This document shows positions 8,913-16,912 of a stretch of 64,000 bases of DNA, piece after piece. Origin of the DNA: Oceanobacillus chungangensis (GTDB lineage: Bacteria; Bacillota; Bacilli; Bacillales; Amphibacillaceae); the NCBI RefSeq assembly GCF_003369565.1, contig NZ_PIOD01000005.1, forward strand, positions 455,297 through 519,296. Reading direction: 5' to 3'. Position numbers and translations under genes: made by a program. Below the pieces are notes generated by a model, which did not search any database, had not been told where the DNA came from, and saw only the letters and a program-made list of their open reading frames with translations. Position 1 is the stretch's first letter. The number at the start of each line of letters is the position of its first letter.

Positions 8913-10764
8913 GACAGCAGTCATTTTAGCAGCAGGCATGGGCGAGCGAATACGGGAGCGAACAGGAGATCATCCGAAGGGGTTTTTACTTTTAGATGGA
9001 AAACCACTTATTGAGCATTCAATCTTAAAATTGTTAGATGCAGGGATCGAGTCCATTATTATTGGGACTGGATATGAGAAAGAAGCTTACGAAGAATTGG
9101 CAGTGAAATATCCAGAAATTGAATGTGTTTATAATGCCGATTATGAAACAACAGGAAGTATGTACACATTATACAAATTAAAGGATGTCATAAAGGAAGA
9201 TTTTTTACTCCTGGAGTCTGACTTAATTTATGAAAAAGAGGCATTGAATATTGTAATCAGCCATCCTTGTGAAAATGTAATTTTAGCGAGTAAATTCACA
9301 AATTCAGGTGACGAGGTTTATATTGAGGCAGATGATAACCAATATCTCATCAATATGTCTAAAGATAAACAAGTCCTGAATCATGTTTCCAGTGAACTCG
9401 TTGGCATTACAAAGCTCGCTAATGCTACATTTCATAAGCTGTGCAGTTATCTGGAAAAGACTGTGAAGGATTTTCATAAGATGCATTATGAAGAGGCATT
9501 GGTTTCCATTGCAAAAGAGATCGCTATCTTCGTTCAACAGGAAAGTAATATTGTTTGGTGTGAAGTAGATATGGAGGAACATTGGCAGCGAGCGATCAAC
9601 TTTATCTACCCACTTATAAAAGAGAAGGAAAATGTTGTACAGAAAGTAAACCGAAAAATTTTACTAAACCCAGGTCCCGCAACAACGACAGATACGGTAA
9701 AGTATGCCCAAATTGTAGAAGATATTTGTCCGCGAGAAGAAGCGTTTAGTGATGTAATGGAATTTGTCGCCGATGCGTTAACAGCTTTTGTTGCCAACCT
9801 TGAAGACTATACGACAGTCCTTTTTAGCGGATCTGGAACGGCTGCAGTTGAATCAATCTTAAGTTCTGTTATTCGTGACGATGCGCTCTTGATTATCAAT
9901 AACGGGGCATATGGCGAGCGGATGTGTAAAATTGCTAGCGCATATGGATTAAAATTCTACAACTTCATCAGTCCAGCTGATCAAGCGATAAACTTAAGAT
10001 TACTGGAAACATTTATTCAAAATAGCAAATTAAAAATCTCCCACATTGCCGTCGTACATTGTGAAACATCGACAGGTCTGCTAAATGATATCGAATCACT
10101 TGGGCAGTTATGCGAGAAGCATCACTTAAGCCTAATCGTTGACGCAATGAGCGCCTTCGCTGCAATTCCAATCGACATGAAGGAAATGAATATTAGCTAT
10201 CTTGCAGCGAGTTCCAATAAAAACCTTCAAGGGATGGCTGGTGTATCTTTTGTTGTCGCGAATAAAGAGCAAGTGGAATCGTTAAAGAATGCAAGACGAC
10301 GAAATGTATATTTGAACTTATATAACCAATACGCCCACTTTAAAGCAACGAAACAAATGCAATTTACTCCACCTGTTCAAACACTTTATGCCTTAAAACA
10401 AGCAATTATTGAAACGAAATGGGAAACAATTGAAGGCAGATATGAAAGATATTCGAAATCATGGGAGACGTTAATTGAGGGAATCACCCGTTTAGGAATG
10501 AAGCATTTGGTTGATAGAAAAAATCATTCAAAAATCATTACTTCGATTATTGAACCGTCACATCCTAACTATAATTTTTATGAAATGCATGATTTCTTTT
10601 ATGAAAGAGGGATTACTATTTACCCTGGAAAGGTCGATAAACAAAAAACCTTCCGTGTAGCAAATATTGGCAATATCAGCTCGATTGATATGGAAAAATT
10701 CATTGACCTTCTAGAAGAATTTTTAAACGAACTGAAGGAGCCTAACGAAAGTGAAAAAATATAA
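8905..10764 (+). CDS. pntC: AEP cytidylyltransferase fused to AEP transaminase (PntC-AEPT)
   Basis: The N-terminal ~245 residues form a nucleotidyltransferase with LAAGMGERI, a following Pro-Lys (HPKGF), and NADYETTGSMYTLY. The C-terminal ~370 residues are a fold-type I PLP transaminase with LNPGPATTTDTVK, CPREEAF, SGSGTAAVES and the Schiff-base lysine in SSNKNLQG (Lys ~439). Such fusions are known as PntC-AEPT: the transaminase makes 2-aminoethylphosphonate from phosphonoacetaldehyde, and the cytidylyltransferase activates it as CMP-AEP, in the way LicC activates phosphocholine. Together with the two preceding genes this completes PEP to CMP-AEP. No LicD-like or other phosphonotransferase is visible nearby, so the final acceptor is unknown. 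Confidence 0.92.
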   Translation: MVKTAVILAAGMGERIRERTGDHPKGFLLLDGKPLIEHSILKLLDAGIESIIIGTGYEKEAYEELAVKYPEIECVYNADYETTGSMYTLYKLKDVIKEDFLLLESDLIYEKEALNIVISHPCENVILASKFTNSGDEVYIEADDNQYLINMSKDKQVLNHVSSELVGITKLANATFHKLCSYLEKTVKDFHKMHYEEALVSIAKEIAIFVQQESNIVWCEVDMEEHWQRAINFIYPLIKEKENVVQKVNRKILLNPGPATTTDTVKYAQIVEDICPREEAFSDVMEFVADALTAFVANLEDYTTVLFSGSGTAAVESILSSVIRDDALLIINNGAYGERMCKIASAYGLKFYNFISPADQAINLRLLETFIQNSKLKISHIAVVHCETSTGLLNDIESLGQLCEKHHLSLIVDAMSAFAAIPIDMKEMNISYLAASSNKNLQGMAGVSFVVANKEQVESLKNARRRNVYLNLYNQYAHFKATKQMQFTPPVQTLYALKQAIIETKWETIEGRYERYSKSWETLIEGITRLGMKHLVDRKNHSKIITSIIEPSHPNYNFYEMHDFFYERGITIYPGKVDKQKTFRVANIGNISSIDMEKFIDLLEEFLNELKEPNESEKI

Positions 10765-11164
10765 AGTAGCTGTTGCGGTAATGGTAGTGAATGATGAAGG
10801 TCATATATTACTTGTGAAGACTAGAAGAGGCTGGGAATTTCCAGGCGGTTATATTGAAGAAAAGGAAGCAATCGAGCAAGCTGCAATCAGAGAAGTAAAA
10901 GAAGAGTCAGGAATTGAAATAAAACTGGAAACCTTTCTTGCAGTGGAACAGGATATAGAAAGATCAGTAATCGTATTTATATATAAAGGGAGAACCATTA
11001 ATGGGGAACTGGCCACCTCCAGCGAAACGAAGGAAGTAGGTTACTTTACTTTTGAAAAAGCGGTCAGATTAATCACGATTGACCATTTTAAGAGAAGGCT
11101 TATTGAGGGACGGGGGGACAGAAACCTTGTCCCGGTGAGTATTATTAAGATGCGTGAGGGATAG
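10751..11164 (+). CDS. NUDIX hydrolase
   Basis: The 137-residue protein contains a full NUDIX box, G(x5)E(x7)REVKEESGI, at about residues 35-57. The family hydrolyses nucleoside diphosphates linked to another moiety. The GTG start at 10751 lies inside the preceding gene (14-base overlap), with AAGGAG ten bases upstream, so the two are co-translated. In this operon it may act on CMP-AEP or a related nucleotide; that is inference. The C-terminal residues DRNLVPV are encoded by a GGGACAG...TGTCCC repeat that is also found in intergenic DNA, so the tail is probably a recent repeat insertion. Confidence 0.85.
   Translation: MKKYKVAVAVMVVNDEGHILLVKTRRGWEFPGGYIEEKEAIEQAAIREVKEESGIEIKLETFLAVEQDIERSVIVFIYKGRTINGELATSSETKEVGYFTFEKAVRLITIDHFKRRLIEGRGDRNLVPVSIIKMREG
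11115..11133. repeat. GGGACA/TGTCCC palindromic repeat inside the NUDIX 3' end
   Basis: GGGACA (11115-11120) and TGTCCC (11128-11133) form a short inverted repeat. Related GGGACAGGT-type units occur at 40121-40172 and 43103-43150. Such units recur between genes in this bacterial group. Confidence 0.5.
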
Positions 11165-11177
11165 AGGTATAGGGAAG

Positions 11178-11215
11178 AGGCTTATCACTTGCATATCAAG
11201 GTGATTAGCCTTTTT
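11178..11215 (+). terminator. Rho-independent terminator of the phosphonate operon
   Basis: AGGCTTATCACTT (11178-11190) pairs with AAGGTGATTAGCCT (11198-11211), with one mismatch in a long stem, and is followed by TTTTT. It lies 13 bases after the NUDIX stop. Confidence 0.9.
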
Positions 11216-11247
11216 GGTTTGTGATGATGTGAGAGTTCTAATGTTTT

Positions 11248-11600
11248 GAGCGCTCGTGAAAAAGGATGAGAGCTCCAAAGCATGTTGTGTGCGCTCGTGA
11301 AATAGAATGAGAGCTCGAAAGCATGTTGTGTGCGCTCGTGAAAAAGGATGAGAGCTCCAAATCCTGTTTTGAGCGCTCGTGAAGTAGGATAAGAGCTCGA
11401 AAGCATTGTGTGCTCGTGAAATATGATGAGAGCTCCAAAGCATTATTTGAGCGCTCGTGAAATATGATGAGAGCTCCAAATCCTGTTTTGAGCGCTCGTA
11501 AAATAGAATGAGAGCTCCAACCCATGATCTAAGCGCTCAGGAATTTATATAAGAGCTCCACCTCATGCTTTAAGCGATCAAGAACCAGAATAAAGGCTCC
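11248..11600. repeat. Tandem array of ~42-bp units
   Basis: About nine degenerate units of 40-42 bp follow each other, each with a GCGCTCGTGAA block and, ~20 bp later, a GAGAGCTCC block. Units begin near 11248, 11289, 11330, 11371, 11409, 11450, 11490, 11530 and 11570. The first units are most alike and the last two most divergent. Reverse-strand open frames across it are an artefact of a period divisible by three. The array fills the gap between the phosphonate operon terminator and a convergent gene. Confidence 0.9.
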
Positions 11601-11645
11601 CCCCACATACCTATTTTTCATAAAGTCTGGGGTTGCAGCACATCT

Positions 11646-12038
11646 CTAAATAATCTCCTTCACCGATATCGCCCCGGAAAAGCTGCTCACCCGGCAATCA
11701 CTAATATCTTCTTCATTTAATAATCCTAGACTAATGGCCGCGTTGATTTTCTCGTCGTCTGGCTTCTTCTCAACATAAATTAATTCATCCATATTCAACT
11801 CTTCTAATCTCGTAACGGTCAGGTCGTCCACAAACTTCTCAACCTTCCGTATTTGCCGCTGCAACTTGAATTCACCATTCGTTACTTCTCCTTTTGTGTT
11901 GGCTCCAACTTGTTCGTCAAAATAGGCGTGAAATTGTTTCTTTAATTGACTCATCTCCGAATCGATTTCTTTCTTTAATTTACTCAGGTCATAGTATCTA
12001 GCAATCATTTCTGACGTAATTAGTGAAGCACCGCTCAT
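11646..12038 (-). CDS. Uncharacterised 130-aa protein
   Basis: I do not recognise the family. The protein is charged and apparently soluble, with a helical, Lys/Glu-rich N-terminal half (residues ~18-70, likely coiled coil) and a C-terminal half rich in acidic residues. There is no signal peptide, membrane segment or metal motif. A strong GGAGGG site lies 6-7 bases before the ATG at 12038, and base composition resembles neighbouring genes, so it is probably expressed. It stands alone between the repeat array and a divergently transcribed transporter. Confidence 0.65.
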   Translation of the reverse strand: MSGASLITSEMIARYYDLSKLKKEIDSEMSQLKKQFHAYFDEQVGANTKGEVTNGEFKLQRQIRKVEKFVDDLTVTRLEELNMDELIYVEKKPDDEKINAAISLGLLNEEDISDCRVSSFSGAISVKEII

Positions 12039-12205
12039 AATATCCCTCCAAATAGCTTGATTAGTAGGTAAGAAAGTATAAAATATTTCTTACTACAAAA
12101 TAGTTATCTAATAAATATTATGTTAGGCGGGATGGATTATTACTAGGAAATTAATTGTCACAGCTTCTTAATCGGATTGAAAAGAGGGTCAAGATTGCCC
12201 TTAAT

Positions 12206-12234
12206 TTGGACCTAAACTATAAATATAGTATAAT
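12206..12234 (+). promoter_or_regulatory. SigA-type promoter for the EamA transporter
   Basis: TTGGAC (12206-12211), a 17-base spacer and TATAAT (12229-12234), about 60 bases before the start codon. Confidence 0.8.
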
Positions 12235-12291
12235 CTCCTTTGGCGTGTTTCCAAATTGCGCCTGATGAAATAGTTTAGGAGCTGACATGTT

Positions 12292-13218
12292 TTGAAAAGT
12301 ATTTATGAGAAGAAATGGGCAGTCATTCTGATTGCCATTTTTTGTTCGGTATTATGGGGCAGCGCATTTCCTGTCCTTAAAATAAGTTATGAGGAGTTGC
12401 AAATGGCGCCTGACGATACGATTGCCAAAATGGTATTAGCAGGGATGCGTTTCCTCTTGGCTGGAATTATAATATTGGCAGGGCTTGTTATAACAAATCC
12501 GAAAAGACTGCTCGTAACCCGCAAGCAAATTCCTGTGTTAATTTTACTAGGGATCTTCCAAACGACCGTGCAATACTACTTCTTTTATAATGGACTCGCG
12601 AATGTTACAGGAATGCAAGGTGCAATCCTATCCTCTGCAGGAACATTTTTTGTTGTAATCTTAGCGCATTTCTTCTATAAAAATGATCGGTTGGATTGGA
12701 AAAAATCAATCGGTCTAATTGCCGGTTTCGCCGGAATAATCGTAGCGAATTGGGGGCAGGGACTCGAGCTAAGCTTCCAATTAGATGGGGAAGGTTTCAT
12801 GATTCTCTCTGCTGTCGCAGCGGCCATCGCAACGATTATGGCAAAGGAGCTCGCTGTTGGAATTCACCCATTTACATTAACAGGCTGGCAGCTGTCGATC
12901 GGTGCGGCAGTAATGCTACTCATTGGCCTGCCACAACTTAGCGAAAATGCAATGAGCTTAACACCTCTAGGATGGGGGCTATTCATCTACTCCGCACTTC
13001 TATCAGCTGTCGCATTCGCACTCTGGTATTCTATATTGAAATATAACAAAGCAGGAGAAATAGCGATTTATAAATTTATCACCCCTGTATCTGGAGCTTT
13101 ATTATCAGCGATGTTGATCCCGGGGGAAGCAATCAATGTTTATATTGTTGGTGCGATTGCATTGGTGGCTGTTGGGATTGTTGCGTTGAATTATCGTGGG
13201 GGAGAGAGGAAGAAGTAG
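12292..13218 (+). CDS. EamA/DMT-family transporter
   Basis: The 308-residue membrane protein has about ten hydrophobic segments arranged as two EamA repeats. The first contains the typical SVLWGSAFPVLK near the N-terminus, and the second starts after residue ~150. The family exports or imports small metabolites such as amino acids or nucleosides; the substrate cannot be told from sequence. The start is TTG at 12292 with AGGAG ten bases upstream; the closer ATG at 12287 is followed at once by a stop. It is monocistronic, with its own promoter upstream and a bidirectional terminator at 13494. Confidence 0.87.
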   Translation: MKSIYEKKWAVILIAIFCSVLWGSAFPVLKISYEELQMAPDDTIAKMVLAGMRFLLAGIIILAGLVITNPKRLLVTRKQIPVLILLGIFQTTVQYYFFYNGLANVTGMQGAILSSAGTFFVVILAHFFYKNDRLDWKKSIGLIAGFAGIIVANWGQGLELSFQLDGEGFMILSAVAAAIATIMAKELAVGIHPFTLTGWQLSIGAAVMLLIGLPQLSENAMSLTPLGWGLFIYSALLSAVAFALWYSILKYNKAGEIAIYKFITPVSGALLSAMLIPGEAINVYIVGAIALVAVGIVALNYRGGERKK

Positions 13219-13239
13219 AAGTGAGATGCTAGGACTTGA

Positions 13240-13460
13240 TCTGCAGGAGCTCAAGGGCAGGTGAGTGGAGCTCTTATTAGTAGTGTTTGAGCGCATGTGC
13301 GGAGGGTCGGAGCTCTTAAATGTAATCTGGAGCTTTGGTGGGAAGGATTGGAGCTCTTAAATGCAAACTGGAGCGCACGTGGAAGGATTGGAGCTCTTAA
13401 AATAAAATCTGGAGCGCACGTGCTGGAATCCAGAGCATTTACACCAAATTTGGAGCGCTC
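13240..13460. repeat. Dispersed GGAGCTC/GGAGCGC repeat units
   Basis: Five to six irregular units contain GGAGCTCTTA and GGAGCGCACG blocks spaced about 40-45 bp apart. They resemble, in the other orientation, the GAGAGCTCC/GCGCTCGTG units of the array at 11248-11600. Confidence 0.7.
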
Positions 13461-13493
13461 ACGCCGATCCTCCTAATCAATCTCCAAATAAAA

Positions 13494-13545
13494 AAGAAAG
13501 TATTCACTCTCATGAGGAGTTGAATGCTTTCTTAATTTTTAATAG
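13494..13545. terminator. Bidirectional terminator
   Basis: GAAAGTATTCACTC and GAGTTGAATGCTTTC form a long stem around a six-base loop, with a T-run on the plus side (13536-13540) and A-runs on the other side giving T-runs in reverse. It lies between the convergent EamA and coiled-coil genes. Confidence 0.85.
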
Positions 13546-13625
13546 AAGTATAAGAAAATGACCAGTAGTGATATTCTTCGAGGTTAATCAATTATGTGGA
13601 ACAGGATAAGATAGTGAGGTGGATT

Positions 13626-13997
13626 TTAGAACATCCCCATTGTTTTTTGAATTCGATGTATGTCTACTCTGTTTGCCCAAGTGTCATTACGCACAAGTTC
13701 CTGGTTTGTCGATATAATACTAATTTCCTCTTTTATATCGCCGTACTCTTTTGCATTAGCCAATTTCATTCCATCAATTTCTGCCTTTAAATAATCTTGT
13801 CCAGTAAGAAGTGCTGAAAGAATCTGCTTGTGTTCATTTAATTGGGATTTATGCTCATCCAGTTTCTTAGAATGTTCATGAAGAATTTGCGAGTGTTCAT
13901 CCAACTTTTGAGAATGCTCTCCCAATATTCGCGAGTGTTCATCCTGCTTTTCCATAATCCTCTCCAGCATCCCTATAATCTGATCTTCCTTTTCCAA
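13626..13997 (-). CDS. Heptad-repeat coiled-coil protein
   Basis: The 123-residue protein starts at TTG 13997, preceded by a near-perfect AAAGGAGGTGA site. Upstream in-frame codons lie in the promoter and are not used. Residues ~15-65 are a run of seven-residue repeats of the type EHSxxLD/EHSxxLH, predicting a long parallel coiled coil. No membrane segment or signal is present. Small proteins of this kind are common in Bacillaceae without assigned function; a regulatory or scaffolding role is possible, and I know of no enzyme with this pattern. Confidence 0.75.
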   Translation of the reverse strand: MEKEDQIIGMLERIMEKQDEHSRILGEHSQKLDEHSQILHEHSKKLDEHKSQLNEHKQILSALLTGQDYLKAEIDGMKLANAKEYGDIKEEISIISTNQELVRNDTWANRVDIHRIQKTMGMF

Positions 13998-14021
13998 CTT
14001 GTTCACCTCCTTTTTGAGTCC

Positions 14022-14048
14022 ATTATAGCATATATAAATTAAATGCAA
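14022..14048 (-). promoter_or_regulatory. Extended -10 promoter for the coiled-coil gene
   Basis: On the reverse strand TGCTATAAT (TGn-TATAAT, -10 at 14027-14022) follows TTGCAT (14048-14043) at a short 15-base spacing, about 25 bases before the TTG start. The extended -10 may compensate for the spacing. Confidence 0.5.
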
Positions 14049-14200
14049 ATAAGCAAAAAACGTCTGAAAAAAAGGTTGAAATCTTATTTTAGCTGTCGAA
14101 TACTTTGGATTATGCATAGGTTTCTTATTTAACGTACATTACCGACAGAGATAAATAAAATTCAATCAAGTTATTCACATAGAAATCAAATTTTAGCTTT

Positions 14201-14228
14201 TTGACCAAGTGATAGAGAAAGCTATACT
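14201..14228 (+). promoter_or_regulatory. SigA-type promoter for the NERD gene
   Basis: TTGACC (14201-14206), a 16-base spacer and TATACT (14223-14228), about 40 bases before the start codon. Confidence 0.7.
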
Positions 14229-14269
14229 TATATTTATGAAATATACTAAAAGAGGAGTAATTTAATGGC

Positions 14270-15217
14270 ATGAAAAATCGAATGAAACCACTTGTATTGC
14301 AAAAGTATGAAGTGTTAGCGGCAAGAGTTGCCATAAACTCACCGAAACGGGCAGAGATTGATCGAGAATTAGCGAAGTATCATAGAGGCTATGCTGGTGA
14401 GTTGAGAGTTGATTATCATCTAAACTTTCTGGCGAGCATTGGAACCATTCTCCAGGATGTATGCTTAAATGTTAACGGGCAAACCGTTCAAATCGATAAT
14501 ATTGTGATTACAAAAAGGGCGATTTACTTAATAGAGGTCATAAATTATCATGGCACCGTTACATTCGACACGAACTTCAATCAATTTATCCGCAGTGACG
14601 GCGAAAGAGAAACTGGATTCAGCTACCCCATTACCCAGGTCGAACTTCAAATGTATAAACTTCAAAACTGGCTCCATTCCCATGGTTTTCAGGATATTCC
14701 GATTTATTATTTTATCGCGATAAGTGAACCAGCTACAATCATTAAGGTAGAAGGCGATAAGCATTTGATTGCAAACATCGTTGCCCATGGCGAAAATATC
14801 CCGAAGAAGATAATCGACAACGAAAAGCAGCTAGCAGTAAGTAAATCAATCTCTATACCACATCAGAAAATTGGACATGCACTCTTAAGAGAGAGTATCG
14901 ATTATGACCGGAATATAATGGCAGTTCACGGACTAAAAATCAGTGATCTGCTCCCAGGCGTGCGATGTCTCAATTGCAGTCGGTTTAGGATGAATCGTGA
15001 ACGGCGGAACTGGCACTGTCATAAATGCAAGCATATATCAAAAAATGCACATATTAAAACGATAAATGACCACTTCCTTCTTACAAATCCATGGACAACT
15101 AATAAGGAAATGATGCACCTCCTTCAAGTGGGTTCACGCCATGTCGTTAAAAATCTATTGAAACAAGCTAACTTAATCTATAACGTCAAAAAGAAAAAAT
15201 GGACTAGGCGGATTTAG
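14270..15217 (+). CDS. NERD-domain protein with C-terminal zinc ribbon
   Basis: Residues ~40-150 form a nuclease-related (NERD) domain: YAGELRVDYHL, QIDNIVITKRAIYLIEV, then NYHGTV. The usual motif is E-V-K-N-x-x-G, but here the third position is Ile (residue ~91), so the lysine expected of the PD-(D/E)xK nuclease core is missing and catalysis is doubtful. Residues ~225-255 hold CLNC and CHKC, a four-cysteine zinc ribbon, followed by a helical segment that may bind DNA. This layout is common in Bacillus NERD proteins of unknown role. GAGGAG lies 12 bases before ATG 14270. A closer ATG at 14264 reads only Met-Ala-stop and overlaps this start. Confidence 0.8.
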   Translation: MKNRMKPLVLQKYEVLAARVAINSPKRAEIDRELAKYHRGYAGELRVDYHLNFLASIGTILQDVCLNVNGQTVQIDNIVITKRAIYLIEVINYHGTVTFDTNFNQFIRSDGERETGFSYPITQVELQMYKLQNWLHSHGFQDIPIYYFIAISEPATIIKVEGDKHLIANIVAHGENIPKKIIDNEKQLAVSKSISIPHQKIGHALLRESIDYDRNIMAVHGLKISDLLPGVRCLNCSRFRMNRERRNWHCHKCKHISKNAHIKTINDHFLLTNPWTTNKEMMHLLQVGSRHVVKNLLKQANLIYNVKKKKWTRRI

Positions 15218-15231
15218 AGGCTCTCTCCGGT

Positions 15232-15340
15232 ACTCAAAGTGCTCATGGATTAAATTGAAAGCTCCGACCTCGCGCCTAAGAGCTCAAGAAAAGCAAAGAG
15301 AGCTCCGCCCCCACACATGATGGCTCCACGAATCCATCCA
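15232..15340. repeat. Degenerate GAGCTC repeat units
   Basis: AAAGCTCCG, AGAGCTCAAG and AGAGCTCCG blocks recur at ~30-40 bp, resembling the units at 11248-11600 and 13240-13460. Confidence 0.5.
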
Positions 15341-15360
15341 TCCATCAATCCTCCCACCAC

Positions 15361-15394
15361 AAAAAAGGAAGAACCCCTGAGTGGGGTTCTTCCT
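15361..15394 (-). terminator. Terminator of the lytE-like gene
   Basis: AGGAAGAACCCC and GGGGTTCTTCCT form a perfect 12-bp stem around five bases. Read on the reverse strand it is followed by TTTTTT, 20 bases past the stop at 15415. Confidence 0.93.
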
Positions 15395-15414
15395 CTATCA
15401 ACTATAAGTCTATT

Positions 15415-16488
15415 TTAATAAAAACGTTTATAACTATCAAAATGTTTCTTCCAGTATGAATTACTTACACTAGTAATTTCAACGCCGTCAGATCCTGCGT
15501 GGATGAATTCGCCGTTACCTAAGTAGATTCCCATGTGGGAGATGCCTGCTTTGTATGTTCCTGAGAAGAATACTAGGTCTCCTGGTTGTGGTGAGTTTAC
15601 ATAGTATGAACGATCAAAGAATCCTGCTGATGATGTGCGGCTGATGTCCATGCCTGCTTGTTTGTATACGTAATAGATGAATCCGCTGCAATCAAATCCG
15701 CTTGGTGATGATCCGCCCCATACGTATTTTACACCGTTAAAGCTTTTCGCTGTACTGATTAGCTTGTCTACATTGTAGCTAACGTCAGTTTGCGGTGCTT
15801 TTGGTGTTTCTTTCGCTGGTGGTGTTGCAGGTGCATTTCCACCTTTGATGTTTAGTTTCTGTCCGATGTAGATTAAATCGGATTTCAAGTTGTTCCATTG
15901 TTTCAGGTTAGCAACGCTTACGCCGTACTGTGAACCGATGCGTGATAACGTGTCTCCAGATTTAACTGTGTAGACTGATCCGCCACCGTTATCTGCAGGA
16001 GCCTTTGCTGGTTCCTTTGGTTTAGAAGGTGTAGATGGTGCGCTGCTATTCCCTGTGTTACTCACCTTTAACACATTTCCAGGATAGATCAATGTAGTGT
16101 TTAATCCGTTCCATTTCATCAGGTTGGAAAGTGAAATTTTATGTTTTGAGGCGATACCGCTTAGTGTGTCACCAGCTTTTACTGTATATGTAGTTTGATT
16201 AGTAGTAGGTGTCGTTGTACCGGATTTTGGTGTTTTGTTTGAATTGCCAGGCTGTGCACCAGAATTCGTGCTAGTTTCCAAAACTTGATTCGGATAAATT
16301 ACATCAGACGTCAATTTATTTAATGTTTTTAAGTTAGAAACAGATGTTTGATGTTTCTGTGCGATGGACCATAATGAATCCCCACTCTGTACCTTGTACG
16401 AGGCTGCTTCTGCTTGTTCCGCACCGAAAATTGCGGCTGCAATTGCGGCACTTGCAGTTACCGACATCATAACTTTCTTGTTGGCCAA
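15415..16488 (-). CDS. lytE: LysM x3 - NlpC/P60 peptidoglycan D,L-endopeptidase
   Basis: This secreted wall hydrolase has 357 residues. It starts with a signal peptide (residues 1-~28, ending AEQAEA), followed by three LysM repeats at ~30-73, ~100-143 and ~172-216, each with YxVxxGDxL and N/W-x-L patterns. These are separated by Ser/Thr/Pro-rich linkers. The NlpC/P60 domain at ~245-357 has the catalytic Cys in DCSGF (~267) and His in ISHMGIYLG. Domain order and number match Bacillus subtilis LytE, a cell-elongation endopeptidase cutting D-Glu-meso-DAP bonds. The start is TTG at 16488 behind AGGGGGAT. A WalR box lies ~105 bases upstream, consistent with WalRK control known for lytE. Confidence 0.93.
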   Translation of the reverse strand: MANKKVMMSVTASAAIAAAIFGAEQAEAASYKVQSGDSLWSIAQKHQTSVSNLKTLNKLTSDVIYPNQVLETSTNSGAQPGNSNKTPKSGTTTPTTNQTTYTVKAGDTLSGIASKHKISLSNLMKWNGLNTTLIYPGNVLKVSNTGNSSAPSTPSKPKEPAKAPADNGGGSVYTVKSGDTLSRIGSQYGVSVANLKQWNNLKSDLIYIGQKLNIKGGNAPATPPAKETPKAPQTDVSYNVDKLISTAKSFNGVKYVWGGSSPSGFDCSGFIYYVYKQAGMDISRTSSAGFFDRSYYVNSPQPGDLVFFSGTYKAGISHMGIYLGNGEFIHAGSDGVEITSVSNSYWKKHFDSYKRFY

Positions 16489-16591
16489 TGTAAAAATCCC
16501 CCTATATCGATTATCATATTTTCTACAATTCTTACAAATTACAATATATTATATCCTTTTCTGGTAAATTTTGATAGATTGATAAGTAATT

Positions 16592-16608
16592 TGTAATATA
16601 TTTGTAAT
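16592..16608 (+). promoter_or_regulatory. WalR-type operator
   Basis: TGTAAT (16592-16597), five bases, then TGTAAT (16603-16608) matches the WalR direct-repeat consensus TGTWAH-N5-TGTWAH exactly. It lies between the reverse lytE-like gene and the forward polysaccharide operon, nearer to lytE. Its orientation is the reverse of lytE transcription. Confidence 0.65.
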
Positions 16609-16818
16609 GTATCCAAAAATAGGAGGAAATGGATACTATACCCCGTTGAAATTATTGAAAAATCAAATAGATAGTAACTGCTGTAAATCAATAAAATCGG
16701 TACTATATACCTATGATAATTTAATTATTATCCTATTAATCCAGCGTTTTCAATCACCAAATTTTTTTACAAATTTACAAAGACTTACAAAATTCATCGT
16801 CACATTTATAAAGTATTA

Positions 16819-16827
16819 TGATATAAT
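16819..16827 (+). promoter_or_regulatory. Extended -10 for the polysaccharide kinase operon
   Basis: TGaTATAAT at 16819-16827 lies 85 bases before the start at 16913. No good -35 is visible at the right distance, so an extended -10 or an activator-dependent promoter is inferred. Confidence 0.4.
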
Positions 16828-16912
16828 TCGTTATTGTAATCTGAAATAGTAGTGAACGAGTTTATTTGTTTGTTGCTTTCAGAAGAATAACAATGAATCC
16901 GGAGGTTACACC

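Noticed and set aside
11069..11525. Three overlapping reverse-strand open frames rich in ELSSYFTSAQ
   Set aside because: They are translations of the 42-bp tandem repeats, whose period is divisible by three; no ribosome site or independent support.
11248..11600. CRISPR array
   Set aside because: Units are contiguous and degenerate over their whole length, without unique spacers of constant size or cas genes.
16607..16849. Forward open frame of 80 codons between lytE and the polysaccharide operon
   Set aside because: It begins inside the WalR box region and runs through the promoter; no coding character.
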